Assembly (NCBI GenBank): GCA_945905745.1
Contig: CAMDQF010000033.1
Span: 1-32,977 of the forward strand
Length of the DNA: 32,977 nucleotides
Direction: 5' to 3'
From: Litorilinea aerophila
Lineage (GTDB): Bacteria; Chloroflexota; Anaerolineae; Caldilineales; Caldilineaceae
Shown here: piece by piece, positions 9,149 through 17,225 of the stretch
Layout: the number at the start of each line of letters is the position of its first letter
How positions within the stretch are numbered: the first letter of the stretch is position 1
Program-made: the position numbers and the translations under genes
The notes under the pieces: model-generated
Seen by the model: the letters and a program-made list of their open reading frames with translations, nothing else
Told to the model about the DNA's origin: nothing
Databases searched by the model: none

Positions 9149-9225
9149 GGTTGGATACTCCTACTGTGTAAATAGCTGTTGTAGGCCAGACTGGCAGTCC
9201 GACCGTGGCCTGATGTACAAAAAGC

Positions 9226-9657
9226 TCAAAAATCTTCAGTGGTGAGCGGCTCGTCCATAATATAGAAGGGATAGACGATGCTGCGTTCGTCGTGGGTATT
9301 CTTAACCTGGTAGCGAATATCGGTCAGGATCACGCTGTCGTCATAGCTACTATTGCGGGCAATCTCTACGGCAGTGACGACGATGCGCGGCTCCCACATA
9401 CGCAGGGCTTCTTGGACAAACTCGATCAATTGGGCTTCGGTGGCCGCGTTGCGGGGGGCAAACATCAGCTCCCAGGCCCGACAGCCAAACTCCGGGCGCA
9501 TCACCCGCTCGCCAGGGATCGTCTCTAGAATAATGCGGATGGACTGCTCGATCTCCATCTGCCCCTGGGACATAGCCACGCCGCCCTGGGCATTGAGTTG
9601 CAGGGGCCAGTTCAAACCCTGGCCGATAAATTCCCGGTTCCGTATATCTTCCGCCAT
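9226..9657 (-). CDS. gp25-like baseplate wedge protein
   Basis: This is a 143-aa protein. I place the start at ATG 9657 (MAEDIRNREFIGQG) because the longer reading from 9705 runs into the repeat-bearing intergenic DNA. The conserved gp25/lysozyme-like core is present: GLNWPLQ near the start, QSIRIILETIPGERVMRPEFGC in the middle, and AWELMFAPRN after it. T4 gp25, Afp9 and TssE belong here. The protein nucleates sheath polymerisation at the baseplate. It lies between the PAAR tip (162-base gap) and the baseplate J gene (77-base gap), the usual place. Confidence 0.92.
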   Translation of the reverse strand: MAEDIRNREFIGQGLNWPLQLNAQGGVAMSQGQMEIEQSIRIILETIPGERVMRPEFGCRAWELMFAPRNAATEAQLIEFVQEALRMWEPRIVVTAVEIARNSSYDDSVILTDIRYQVKNTHDERSIVYPFYIMDEPLTTEDF

Positions 9658-9686
9658 TGTCGTCCCTCGTGTCGCATTAGTAACCG

Positions 9687-9726
9687 GTGAACAGTGACCA
9701 GTCAATTAGTGAACAGTGACCAGTCA
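9687..9726. repeat. Two copies of an 18-bp direct repeat (gtgaacagtgaccagtca)
   Basis: The unit occurs exactly at 9687-9704 and 9709-9726, a 22-bp period. A partial inverted version (actggtcactg) lies nearby at about 9800. All are within the 162-base gap between the PAAR and gp25 genes. Similar loose repeat strings occur at about 29570-29620 and 30541-30570. They look like a genome-wide simple intergenic repeat type. No function can be read from them. Confidence 0.7.
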
Positions 9727-9819
9727 GCAGTTCAGTCCGCCTTCTCGCCTTTCATGGGGCACAGCTATGGAGGAAGATACGAACACTGGTTACTATTTAC
9801 TGGTCACTGCTAACTTTCC

Positions 9820-10113
9820 CTATGGCCCGATCAGCACCGTGGGACAGCCCATGGCAATGATCCCCGGTGGGCCGACACAGATGGTGATGTCTGTCATACG
9901 CGCCGCGGGCCGACCACTGATCAGAACCGTCAGCCCGCCGGGTGGGGCAATGACGCCGCCTACGTGGGGGACGATGGCTGTGACCAGCGGGCAGACGTGG
10001 GGATCGCCCACACATGCGGCCGGTAGACCGCCGATGAGGACAGTAGGATTGCCCAGCACAATTTTGCCGCCGTGGGCTGTCGAATCGCCCATGCGGGCTG
10101 CGGGCATTGGCAT
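9820..10113 (-). CDS. PAAR-repeat spike tip protein
   Basis: This is a 97-aa protein with several Pro-Ala-Ala-Arg type repeats: MPAARMGD at the start, GLPAACVGDPHVC in the middle, and GRPAARMTDITIC later. The His and Cys residues fit the zinc site of the PAAR cone. It caps the VgrG-like trimer and forms the sharp point of the particle (Afp10 equivalent). The start is ATG 10113, with a full Shine-Dalgarno (AAGGAGG) that overlaps the stop of the spike gene upstream. The two gene ends are 10 bases apart, so coupled expression is likely. Confidence 0.95.
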   Translation of the reverse strand: MPMPAARMGDSTAHGGKIVLGNPTVLIGGLPAACVGDPHVCPLVTAIVPHVGGVIAPPGGLTVLISGRPAARMTDITICVGPPGIIAMGCPTVLIGP

Positions 10114-10123
10114 TCTTCCCTCC

Positions 10124-11959
10124 TTAGTTCAGCTTGATCAGCGCGCCCTGGACAACCACAATGCCACTCGCCTTCACGGTTGTCATTGCCATGCCGCTTA
10201 CTTCTGTAATGAGACCCTTGGCCGTGAACGGCCCCTGGGCTTCCAGATTCATAATCGCGCCCTTCATATCCGCCTTGGCCGTGGCCTGCATCGAGAAGTT
10301 GGCCCCGACCTTCATCTTTGTGTCCATTGTGCTTTGGGTGTTGATCATCCCCTTGGCCTTGATGTTGACGTTGCCACCCGCATCTATGTTGATATCCTGC
10401 TGGGCTGTAATGCTGATGCTATTGGTTTTGGTATCAATGACAATCTCGTTTTTCTCCGACTTGTCTCTGATCAGAATCTGTTCCTGCCCACTGGTGTCGT
10501 TGAGAATAATTACGTGGCCGCTGCGCGATTTGATGATCCGCTCGGTGATCTTGCTGCCGTCGTTTACCTGATTGGTCGGTTTGGGCGGCGGGTCCTTCCT
10601 GTTCCAAAGACTCCCAATCATATAGGGCCGATTGGGGTCGCCATGTTCAAAGGCGATCAGTACCTCATCGTCCACTTCCGGTATGTAGTAAAAACCCCGG
10701 TTCTTGCCCGCGGCCGGCGCAGCGATACGCACCCAATGGCTCTCAATGGCGACCCCCTTCACATCGATCAGCCAGGGATATTTGACTTTGATGCGGCCCA
10801 AATTCTCCGGGTCCATGAAATTGGTGACGATAGCAGGGACGACGCCGTTGAAGCGGTTGCCGTAGAATTCCCGGTCATTGCCCCCATCCAACAGACCCGT
10901 AAGCGAATGGGGGCGTCGTCCATTCACGGCAAAGTGTGTCTCCCAGCGGCCCGTGCGCCGGTAGATGTGGCGCACAGAGCTGACCACATACTCCCCAGAA
11001 TATTGGGTCATGGCGGTGGCGCGGATGTTGATCTTGACCGCTGTTCCCACCTTGACAGCCGCGTTGCCAAAGCAAACCCCCTCGGCCTGGGTAAACTCCC
11101 CGTCCAGATCGCTGATATAGCCGGTGGCAATGGCCTTGGCCGCGTTTACATCCTGCACCGGCATATTGACAATCGCCACCGGCGCGTCATCCCTGAATGC
11201 ACTTTTGGCAAAGGTGCCACCCGCCTGGTTGGTCGGAGCCGATTTCAGCGCGCTGATAGGCTGGACTTTGCTGACGATTTCCTTCTTCTGTAGCTGATCC
11301 CAACCGTAGACCGCCACCTCTTTGGCCTGATGGACTGCAGTCACACGGGGGCGAAAACTCAGCAAAGTATCGCCCCAGGTCAGTTCTACCGCACTGCCCG
11401 TTTTGGTTTCGGCTTTTACAAAATTGAGTTTGCCATCAGAAATAAAGACCTGGCAGCCCAATTGTTCGGCGCGCATGAGCAACCACTCCATATTGGTCTG
11501 GTTGTACTGCATCATAAAAATGTGAATAACCGTCACCGGCAACATAATGGTTCCCACCCTGAGACCGGTCGCTTCACCAACCATCAGGCGGATGATGTCG
11601 GCGTCGGATTGCTGCAGGAAGGTGCGCGATTTCTTGCCCCGGTGCAGCCGGTAGGATTTGTCGTAGGCCTGGATCAGCAGGCTGGCCTTGCCGCCCCGGT
11701 CGAAGTTGGGTTCCAGCCCTGTGATTTCCCCCTTGAAAATCGCCCCGCCGCTGCCGTCGTAACCGGACAAGACTTCAATCGGATCGCCGATCTTGAAACG
11801 ATCAATCTTCGTCAACGCCGGGTCGTCTTCGTGCAGGGTAATGCTGCACATCTCCGGCACGCGCATAGAGGCATCAACGATGATCTCCTCGATCGCGTCG
11901 GAGAGAGTTGCATCGCTTTTGGCAAGATCAAAGGTGAGTCGCTCTAATTGGCTGGCCAT
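10124..11959 (-). CDS. VgrG-like spike/hub protein
   Basis: This is a 611-aa protein. Residues 1-~340 resemble the gpD / gp27 hub fold (late control gene D type), with CSITLHEDD and SYRLHRGKKSRTFLQQSDADII. Residues ~370-460 are the gp5 OB-fold: GVVPAIVTNFMDPENLGRIK, then WVRIAAPAAG and VDDEVLIAFEHGDPNRPYMIG. From ~485 the sequence is a beta-helix needle with alternating hydrophobic residues (NEIVIDTKTNSISITAQQDI, INIDAGGNVNIKAKG). It corresponds to Afp8 and PVC8, the central puncturing spike that carries the PAAR tip encoded next. A promoter-like site lies ~50 bases upstream, so this gene may begin a baseplate transcript. Confidence 0.95.
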   Translation of the reverse strand: MASQLERLTFDLAKSDATLSDAIEEIIVDASMRVPEMCSITLHEDDPALTKIDRFKIGDPIEVLSGYDGSGGAIFKGEITGLEPNFDRGGKASLLIQAYDKSYRLHRGKKSRTFLQQSDADIIRLMVGEATGLRVGTIMLPVTVIHIFMMQYNQTNMEWLLMRAEQLGCQVFISDGKLNFVKAETKTGSAVELTWGDTLLSFRPRVTAVHQAKEVAVYGWDQLQKKEIVSKVQPISALKSAPTNQAGGTFAKSAFRDDAPVAIVNMPVQDVNAAKAIATGYISDLDGEFTQAEGVCFGNAAVKVGTAVKINIRATAMTQYSGEYVVSSVRHIYRRTGRWETHFAVNGRRPHSLTGLLDGGNDREFYGNRFNGVVPAIVTNFMDPENLGRIKVKYPWLIDVKGVAIESHWVRIAAPAAGKNRGFYYIPEVDDEVLIAFEHGDPNRPYMIGSLWNRKDPPPKPTNQVNDGSKITERIIKSRSGHVIILNDTSGQEQILIRDKSEKNEIVIDTKTNSISITAQQDINIDAGGNVNIKAKGMINTQSTMDTKMKVGANFSMQATAKADMKGAIMNLEAQGPFTAKGLITEVSGMAMTTVKASGIVVVQGALIKLN

Positions 11960-12008
11960 AGGGATTGGTAAAAGGGATCGGACAAATCAGGACAGTTGTG
12001 TGTGGCAC

Positions 12009-12036
12009 AGTGTAATGATTTTGGGCTGTATGTCAA
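12009..12036 (-). promoter_or_regulatory. Probable sigma70-type promoter of the spike/baseplate block
   Basis: On the minus strand, a perfect -35 TTGACA (12036-12031) is followed after 16 bases by TACACT (12014-12009). A start near 12002 would give a leader of about 43 bases before the spike gene's ATG. It lies at the end of the cargo-leader relic, just where a new transcript would be needed after the effector region. This is assigned from consensus match only. Confidence 0.5.
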
Positions 12037-12230
12037 GTAACTTCGCAGCCGAAAAATGCCTTTCTTCCAACCAGATTGGCCCAGCGGCTTAATTCATGTG
12101 GCCACAGTGGTGTGCGCCCTTGCTGGTTGACTTCGGCCACAGGCTGCCGCTGTAGCTCAGTCGGCTCCACCTGCTGCTTGCTCTTGGACGTTTTGGTTTT
12201 TTCTTCGCCGGACGGTTTGTTTTTGCTCAA
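12033..12230 (-). pseudogene. Relic of a second eCIS_core cargo gene: leader only
   Basis: Read from a TTG at 12230, the first ~39 residues are nearly identical to the N-terminus of the 662-aa cargo protein (both contain SKNKPSGEEK and KQQVEPTELQRQPVAEV). The match includes the upstream GGAG ribosome-binding region, while the cargo's ATG is TTG here. After QGRT the similarity ends abruptly, 25 unrelated residues follow and the frame stops at 12033. No eCIS_core or catalytic domain remains. It is best read as the stump of a duplicated or replaced effector gene. A real 65-aa protein is possible but less likely. Confidence 0.7.
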
Positions 12231-12251
12231 TGTGACTCTCCAATCGAGCTG

Positions 12252-12286
12252 GGTTGGCAGCCGAGCAACTTGCTCGGCTGCCAACC
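12252..12286. repeat. Perfect 17-bp palindrome (ggttggcagccgagcaa / complement)
   Basis: The arms 12252-12268 and 12270-12286 are perfectly complementary around a single base. On either strand no clear T-run follows, so it is a poor intrinsic terminator. It sits between the end of the cargo gene and the leader relic. It resembles the two other long palindromes in this cluster and could be a REP/MITE-like extragenic element. It could also stabilise the cargo mRNA 3' end. Confidence 0.75.
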
Positions 12287-12426
12287 TATAATCTCACTGC
12301 TACTCCCGCCGGGGCGGAGCGTCTCTGGTGATTGCCCCATGCGCTGCAAAACCGCGCTCGTCTCTGTGCGTTTTTGGGACTTCTGGGAAAAGGACAAAGC
12401 TGAACCAATCCGGATTCTGTTGACCG
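12287..12426. other. Non-coding stretch behind the cargo gene
   Basis: These 140 bases lie between the palindrome and the stop of the nitrilase-like cargo gene. I see no convincing gene, tRNA or terminator. The whole region 11960-12426 therefore holds only a promoter, a relic, a palindrome and this filler. Confidence 0.5.
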
Positions 12427-14415
12427 TTACGTTGGCAGGCGATAGGTACCCATATGTAATTTGTTCAGGTCTGCCTCGCCCGACCCGCTGTCATTGGCGG
12501 CTGCGGCAAATCGATTGTCTGCGCCTTTTTGCAACACTTGGCGGTTGCCTTTTGCTCCTTCCTCGGTTGCGCCACTTGCGTCGACTCCGTTGCTGCCATC
12601 ATTGGCGATGGCAACGCCGCCTGGACGTAAGACTGACTTGATTTTGGTGAATGCAGCGCCATGCGAGACAACGATCTGGATGTGAGCGCCAGGATACCCA
12701 TCGCCCAGGGCTGCTTTTTCTGCCTTGGCGCGTCCTGATGATGAATGGTCGCCGCAAATCTCCAGCGATACGTTGAGGTTACCAACATTGAAGAGTGAAG
12801 AGTCGCTGTCGACCCGTTCTCCGTGTATGTCGTTGGTGCGTTGTGCCTGACCGCGGAAGTAGGCCCGTTCTGCTTTGCCGGTGGGCATCTCGTTTTGACT
12901 TTTGCCTGCTCCGCCTGCAACTTTTTTGTACGTGTTACTATCTTGTGAATCATTGCGGGTCGAACCAAAATACCCCTGGGTATCTGCTGCATTGAGCATC
13001 TTCTGGTGCATCTTCACCAGATGTCCATTGAGTAAGACCGGCGCATGGGCATACATCTTTCGCCTCTTGGCAAACCATCCACCGCCGCCTTCCGTCCATA
13101 CGATGGTACCGGGCACAATCAGCATTTCGGTATATTGTTCACTCATGGCGCGGAATGTTTCGACAATGTAGTCTTTGTCATCTTTGCTGAATGGCGTGCC
13201 AGGATTCTTGAAAAACCACTCGGGCGCGGTAAAGACGCCGATCACATGGACAGCCCGATCTGGATTTCCTTCGGTTAAACGTGCCTGCTCCGCGTTTTTG
13301 CGCGCCCATGCGTCTGCTACTTTGCCTGTCAGCATCGCAACACGAATATCCCGTTCGGCCGAAGCCACTCCTGCCTCTTCAAGTTCTGCTTTGATTGCGT
13401 CATGGGACGCCAGGGAAGGCCCGGCAAAGTTTCCCTCGTCATCCATCATGCTGCCAGCAGAAAACACAGATGCGTCGCTATAATCATTGCGAATATCCGA
13501 CGGTTCTCGCTGTATTTTTGGTGGATCGACTCGGAAGTCTCTTTGTACCCCCGCTGCGCCCTGCTGCACCGTATGCGTCAATTCGTGGGCCAGCAACTCC
13601 TGACCACCGCTTGACCCCGGATTGTATTCCCCCTTGCCAAAGAAGATGTCGCTGCCAGTGGTAAAGGCCCGCGCGTTAAGGGAGCGGTTGAGCGCATCCG
13701 CCTGGCCGCCGGTGTGTACGCGCACCCCGCCGAAATCCGCACCGAAGCCCTGTTCCATGGACGAGCGCACCCCGTCGTGCAGGGGCGTACCGCCGCCTTT
13801 GGCGCTCTGGATCGAACGGGCCACGTCTGTGTCCACCTCGCCACCCTCCAGACCGTGGTTGGGCTTGGCCTGTAGCTCTTCTTCGTCCGTCGCGTCCCGC
13901 TGCACCGGGGGTATGGCAAAGGCGTGGACGGGGCGACGCACGGCGCTGCGTTGCAGCGCGGGTGCTGGGGCTGCCAGACCACGTACCACCTGACGGGCCA
14001 CCCGGTCTGCCTCCTGTTCGTACTTGTCACCCGCTGGCCCCAGTTGCAGCTTGGGCTGGATTGGCGGCGGGCTGCTGGTCCCCCCTGTAAACTGAGCAAA
14101 AGTCCGCCCGCCCAAGCGCACGCGGGGCAGATCATCCACTGTCTCTCCCCCACTCTCTCCCCCTTCCGACGTCTGCCGCTGCATAATCGTACTGGGCTGG
14201 CGGCTCAGCAGACTGCTCGGTTGTCGGCTGAGCAAGTTGCTGGGCTGGCGGCTCATCACCTCGCTGCCGCCGCCGCCGGGGCTGAGCGGCGACGCTGTGC
14301 GCCCCTGCCGACTGACTTCGGCCACGGGCTGCCGCTGGAGTTCGGTCGGCTCCACCTGTTGCTTGCTCTTGGACGTTTTGGCTTTTTCCTCACCGGACGG
14401 TTTGTTTTTGCTCAT
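12427..14415 (-). CDS. eCIS_core (DUF4157) protein with C-terminal nitrilase-like domain; probable cargo/toxin
   Basis: This is a 662-aa protein starting at ATG 14415, overlapping the ATPase stop as ATGA. Residues 1-~45 form a Lys/Ser/Glu-rich leader (MSKNKPSGEEK), followed by short LSRQPS repeats. Residues ~200-295 are an eCIS_core domain with LLAHELTHTVQQG; the HELTH zinc-protease-like motif is at 277-281. Residues ~340-660 resemble the carbon-nitrogen hydrolase (nitrilase) superfamily. I see TAPEWFF (Glu399), GHLVKMHQKMLNA (Lys472, or Lys468) and LEICGDHSS (Cys554), which fit the Glu-Lys-Cys triad. The Lys-to-Cys spacing is longer than usual. The family cleaves amides or nitriles; NAD or glutamine-like targets are possible, but the substrate is unknown. 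Its location between an ATPase and the spike gene, and fusion to eCIS_core, make it the leading payload candidate. Confidence 0.72.
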   Translation of the reverse strand: MSKNKPSGEEKAKTSKSKQQVEPTELQRQPVAEVSRQGRTASPLSPGGGGSEVMSRQPSNLLSRQPSSLLSRQPSTIMQRQTSEGGESGGETVDDLPRVRLGGRTFAQFTGGTSSPPPIQPKLQLGPAGDKYEQEADRVARQVVRGLAAPAPALQRSAVRRPVHAFAIPPVQRDATDEEELQAKPNHGLEGGEVDTDVARSIQSAKGGGTPLHDGVRSSMEQGFGADFGGVRVHTGGQADALNRSLNARAFTTGSDIFFGKGEYNPGSSGGQELLAHELTHTVQQGAAGVQRDFRVDPPKIQREPSDIRNDYSDASVFSAGSMMDDEGNFAGPSLASHDAIKAELEEAGVASAERDIRVAMLTGKVADAWARKNAEQARLTEGNPDRAVHVIGVFTAPEWFFKNPGTPFSKDDKDYIVETFRAMSEQYTEMLIVPGTIVWTEGGGGWFAKRRKMYAHAPVLLNGHLVKMHQKMLNAADTQGYFGSTRNDSQDSNTYKKVAGGAGKSQNEMPTGKAERAYFRGQAQRTNDIHGERVDSDSSLFNVGNLNVSLEICGDHSSSGRAKAEKAALGDGYPGAHIQIVVSHGAAFTKIKSVLRPGGVAIANDGSNGVDASGATEEGAKGNRQVLQKGADNRFAAAANDSGSGEADLNKLHMGTYRLPT

Positions 14416-16385
14416 CGTGGCTCCTTATTCCATACAAAATCACTCTCGTTCAACAGACGGTCTTCTTTGGAAAGTTCAATGCGGATGGCGGTCAGCACCT
14501 GCTGCATCCCTACCGGGCGCTCGGCTTTGGCCGCCATAAAGGCCGCATTGAGGGCCATGTTGTAGATACTGCCTCCCGATAGTTTCCAACCCCTGGCCAG
14601 ATGTTCGTAGTCCAACCCCTGCACAGGCGTCTCCGGCGGGAATGCTTTCTGCCATATCTGGCGGCGGTGGGTTTCATCCAGCTTGGAAAAAACAATCGTA
14701 AAGCGCAGACGGCGGGTAAAGGCGTCGTCCAGCCCGGATTTCATATTCGTGGCCAGAATGGCCAGCCCCTGGTAGGCTTCCAAGCGTTGCAGTAGATAGT
14801 TTGTCTCGATGTTGGCATAGCGGTCGTGGCTGTCTTTCACCTCGCTGCGCTTGCCAAAGAGCGAGTCGGCTTCGTCAAAAAAGAGCAGCGCCCCGCCATC
14901 TTCGGCCGCGTCAAAGAGCTTGCGCAGATTCTTCTCCGTCTCACCGATGTATTTGCTCACCACAGCCGAGAGATCGATGCGGTAGAGATTGAGTTGCAGA
15001 TGGTTGGCTAGAATCTCGGCCGACATGGTTTTGCCCGTACCGCTCTCCCCGGCAAAGAGGACGGTGATGCCCAGCCCCCGGCTGCTGCGCTGGCGAAAGC
15101 CCCACTGGTTGTAAACTGTGCTGCGCTGGGCCACCTGGTCGGCGATGTGGTGCAACAGCCGCAACTGCTCCTCCGGCAGGACGATATCGTCCCAGGTGGC
15201 CTTGGGCGTGATGCGTTGGGCCAGCCGATCCAGATGGGGCCGGGTATAGGCCAGACAGGCCTGCCACAGCCGCTCGGAGAGGGGCGGCAGAGGATAGGAA
15301 CCGTTCTTTGTATCATCGGCCAGGGTGGTCTGGCCAATCTGCTGAATCGTGGGCAGATTCAGGTTGAATTGGGCGGTCAAATGGGCCACTAGCCCGGCGG
15401 AGTCGGCGGGCAATACGGCCTCCCAGGCCCCAATCTGCTCGGCGGGCGTGGGTTTGTGGACGTCCAGGATGATGTGGAGCAGGCCCAGGCTGGACCAGAT
15501 TTCTCGCGTGTCCAGCAGAAAAAGTCCGTCGCTGCGCGCCAAGAATTGCTGCACCAGGAAAAGAACGTTGCCGTTGGCCCCCTCCGGGTCCAGTTCGGTG
15601 GTGTCCAGGTAGAGGGCCAGGGGCAGTAGCAGACTCTCGCGATGCCAGAGGCGGGCAAAATCCTCCAGTTCTTTGCTCTGCGCCGGGATCAACTGGGTGG
15701 GCAGGGTATAAATCTGGACACCCAGCCGGGCCGCGATCTGCTGGGTCACCAGACGCTTGCTGAGAGAATCGGGCCCCACCAGTTGCAGAACCGGCCAGCG
15801 CCCTGTCTGGGCGGCTTCGCTCAACTGGGTCAGGGCCTGATCCACATGGGCCTGCTGCGAGGGCGGCAGATCGATCTCCGTCTCTGTGGACGGCAGGGGC
15901 AGCAGAAAAGGGCGCAGGCGGTGATCAAGCTGGTTCAAGCCCTGCAAATAGTTAATGATGCGTTCGTCGGCGTGCAAGGGGCAGAGGCTCAATGGCCGCT
16001 TGAGCGAGTGATCGATCTCGATCAGCCGCCAGTAGCGCAGGGGGCTGTCCGCGGAAAGAGCAGCCCAGGATGCGTCGGCGAAGAGCGCCAGGGCCAGGGC
16101 GAAAGTGGGATAAAAAGCATTGGGGTTGCCCTGGGCCTGGGCGTACAATTCTCCAATCCCTGGGTCCAGTTCCGCCGCCACACAGAGCAACAGAATCTGC
16201 TCCTCAAAGGGCGAGAGACCCACCTGCTGGCTCAAGCGTTGCAGGAGCGGGGTAGTGGGCGCTGGGATGGCGGTGGTCGCTACAAGCGACGTATGATCGT
16301 CGGCCAGATGCGTCTGCACGCGTCCATGCAACCAATCGATGGCTGGAGTCAGGCTTTGCTCTGCATGTGTGGCTTGGCTGGACAT
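14412..16385 (-). CDS. AAA+ ATPase, eCIS type (second copy)
   Basis: This is a 657-aa protein. The C-terminal third is a classical AAA+ module: Walker A GESGTGKT at residues 446-453, Walker B LLFFDEAD ending around 507, the stretch FGKRSEVKDSHDRYAN, sensor LATNMKSGLDDAFTRRLRF, and a lid with LSGGSIYNMALNAAFMAA. The N-terminal ~400 residues are the variable region seen in Afp15/Cis15-like ATPases. It is paralogous to the ATPase at the start of the cluster. In Afp, the ATPase is needed for particle assembly. Its stop overlaps the cargo gene's start, which suggests a link to loading or folding of that cargo; this is inference. Confidence 0.9.
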   Translation of the reverse strand: MSSQATHAEQSLTPAIDWLHGRVQTHLADDHTSLVATTAIPAPTTPLLQRLSQQVGLSPFEEQILLLCVAAELDPGIGELYAQAQGNPNAFYPTFALALALFADASWAALSADSPLRYWRLIEIDHSLKRPLSLCPLHADERIINYLQGLNQLDHRLRPFLLPLPSTETEIDLPPSQQAHVDQALTQLSEAAQTGRWPVLQLVGPDSLSKRLVTQQIAARLGVQIYTLPTQLIPAQSKELEDFARLWHRESLLLPLALYLDTTELDPEGANGNVLFLVQQFLARSDGLFLLDTREIWSSLGLLHIILDVHKPTPAEQIGAWEAVLPADSAGLVAHLTAQFNLNLPTIQQIGQTTLADDTKNGSYPLPPLSERLWQACLAYTRPHLDRLAQRITPKATWDDIVLPEEQLRLLHHIADQVAQRSTVYNQWGFRQRSSRGLGITVLFAGESGTGKTMSAEILANHLQLNLYRIDLSAVVSKYIGETEKNLRKLFDAAEDGGALLFFDEADSLFGKRSEVKDSHDRYANIETNYLLQRLEAYQGLAILATNMKSGLDDAFTRRLRFTIVFSKLDETHRRQIWQKAFPPETPVQGLDYEHLARGWKLSGGSIYNMALNAAFMAAKAERPVGMQQVLTAIRIELSKEDRLLNESDFVWNKEPR

Positions 16386-16436
16386 AGGTTACGCCTTACT
16401 CCTGGTCAGTGTACATGCCCCAGGGGGCACAAGCAG

Positions 16437-16520
16437 TAATGAAAATAGGGACGCAGATGAACGCAGAAACAACAGATTGCGCAGACTTTTATCCGCGTTC
16501 ATCCGTGGCTATTTTTTGTT
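16437..16520 (+). repeat. Interspersed intergenic repeat of the gacgcagat / atccgcgttcatccgtg type
   Basis: The gap between the ATPase and the LysM gene contains gggacgcagatgaacgcag followed by tatccgcgttcatccgtg. A diverged copy in the opposite orientation lies at 26461-26535. Strings of this kind recur in intergenic DNA of many bacteria. No coding potential is evident. Confidence 0.6.
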
Positions 16521-16521
16521 A

Positions 16522-17208
16522 TCAACGCAAGGGAACCAGACGTAACACCTGTCCGGCCCGCACATTCGATGGATCGTCCAGGTTGTTCGTCTCGGCGATG
16601 TGCCGCCAGGCCGCCGCCGACCCGTACTCCTGGTAGGCAATCCAATCCAGGGTTTCGCCTTCCAGCACGGTGCGCACTTTGCGCGCCAGACTGCGCGAGG
16701 TAGGGTTCTGGTAGGGCAGGGTATTGGCGTCCTCGGCCTCCACAAAATCCACCGACACTTTGGCGCGCAGGGGTTTACCTGTTGCGTCAAACATCTCGTA
16801 GGTCACGGTGACGTGCTGCACATAGACGCTGTAGGATTTGTATTGGCCCCACACAAATTGACACTTGGGCGGGCGCGGTTCTGGTGTGATGGTCGAGTCA
16901 ATCTCGGTGAAACGCACCAACTGTTCGATGTCGGTGGTAATGGTTCCGCTCACCGCGCTGCCCTTTTTGCCCTGTTCGGTAAGCAGGGTGGGCAGGGTAG
17001 AATCGAAAGTAATGTCGCTGATTTTGAACGTCCCCGACTTGCCGCCGCCAAAATCCATATCCGGGTTGTCGCTGGTCGGCTTTTCGGTTTTCGTCCACTT
17101 CACCCCTTTGGAAAAAGTAACTGTCTCCGGGTTGAAGGTGAGATAGATCATCGTATTCGCATACTTACCTTCAGTACATTTAATGTAGGACTGCTCAAAG
17201 CCTGGCAT
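16522..17208 (-). CDS. LysM-containing CIS tube/baseplate protein (Afp7-like)
   Basis: This is a 228-aa protein starting at ATG 17208 (MPGFEQSYIKC). Residues 1-~165 match the contractile injection system tube-associated family (IYLTFNPETVTFSKGVKWTK, then CQFVWGQYKSYSVYVQHVTV). Residues ~179-226 form a LysM module (VLEGETLDWIAYQEYG, then WRHIAETNNLDDPSNVRAGQ, ending LRLVP). In eCIS, T4 gp53-like proteins with LysM modules clamp the hub to the inner baseplate. The domain order and length are normal. It lies after the giant eCIS_core gene, from which it is separated by 150 bases holding a nested palindrome. Confidence 0.92.
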   Translation of the reverse strand: MPGFEQSYIKCTEGKYANTMIYLTFNPETVTFSKGVKWTKTEKPTSDNPDMDFGGGKSGTFKISDITFDSTLPTLLTEQGKKGSAVSGTITTDIEQLVRFTEIDSTITPEPRPPKCQFVWGQYKSYSVYVQHVTVTYEMFDATGKPLRAKVSVDFVEAEDANTLPYQNPTSRSLARKVRTVLEGETLDWIAYQEYGSAAAWRHIAETNNLDDPSNVRAGQVLRLVPLR

Positions 17209-17225
17209 ACGTTATGCTCCCAAGT

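Noticed and set aside
9716-11293. A 525-codon open frame on the plus strand
   Set aside because: It is the antisense of the PAAR and VgrG-like genes, which have strong family motifs. Its own sequence shows no recognisable domain.
12033-12284. A complete small gene starting at 12284
   Set aside because: The first 18 codons would run through the palindrome. The similarity to the cargo leader begins only at the TTG at 12230, so it is treated as a relic.
12252-12286. Intrinsic terminator of the cargo gene
   Set aside because: The stem is perfect, but no T-run follows on the minus strand, so I list it only as a palindrome.
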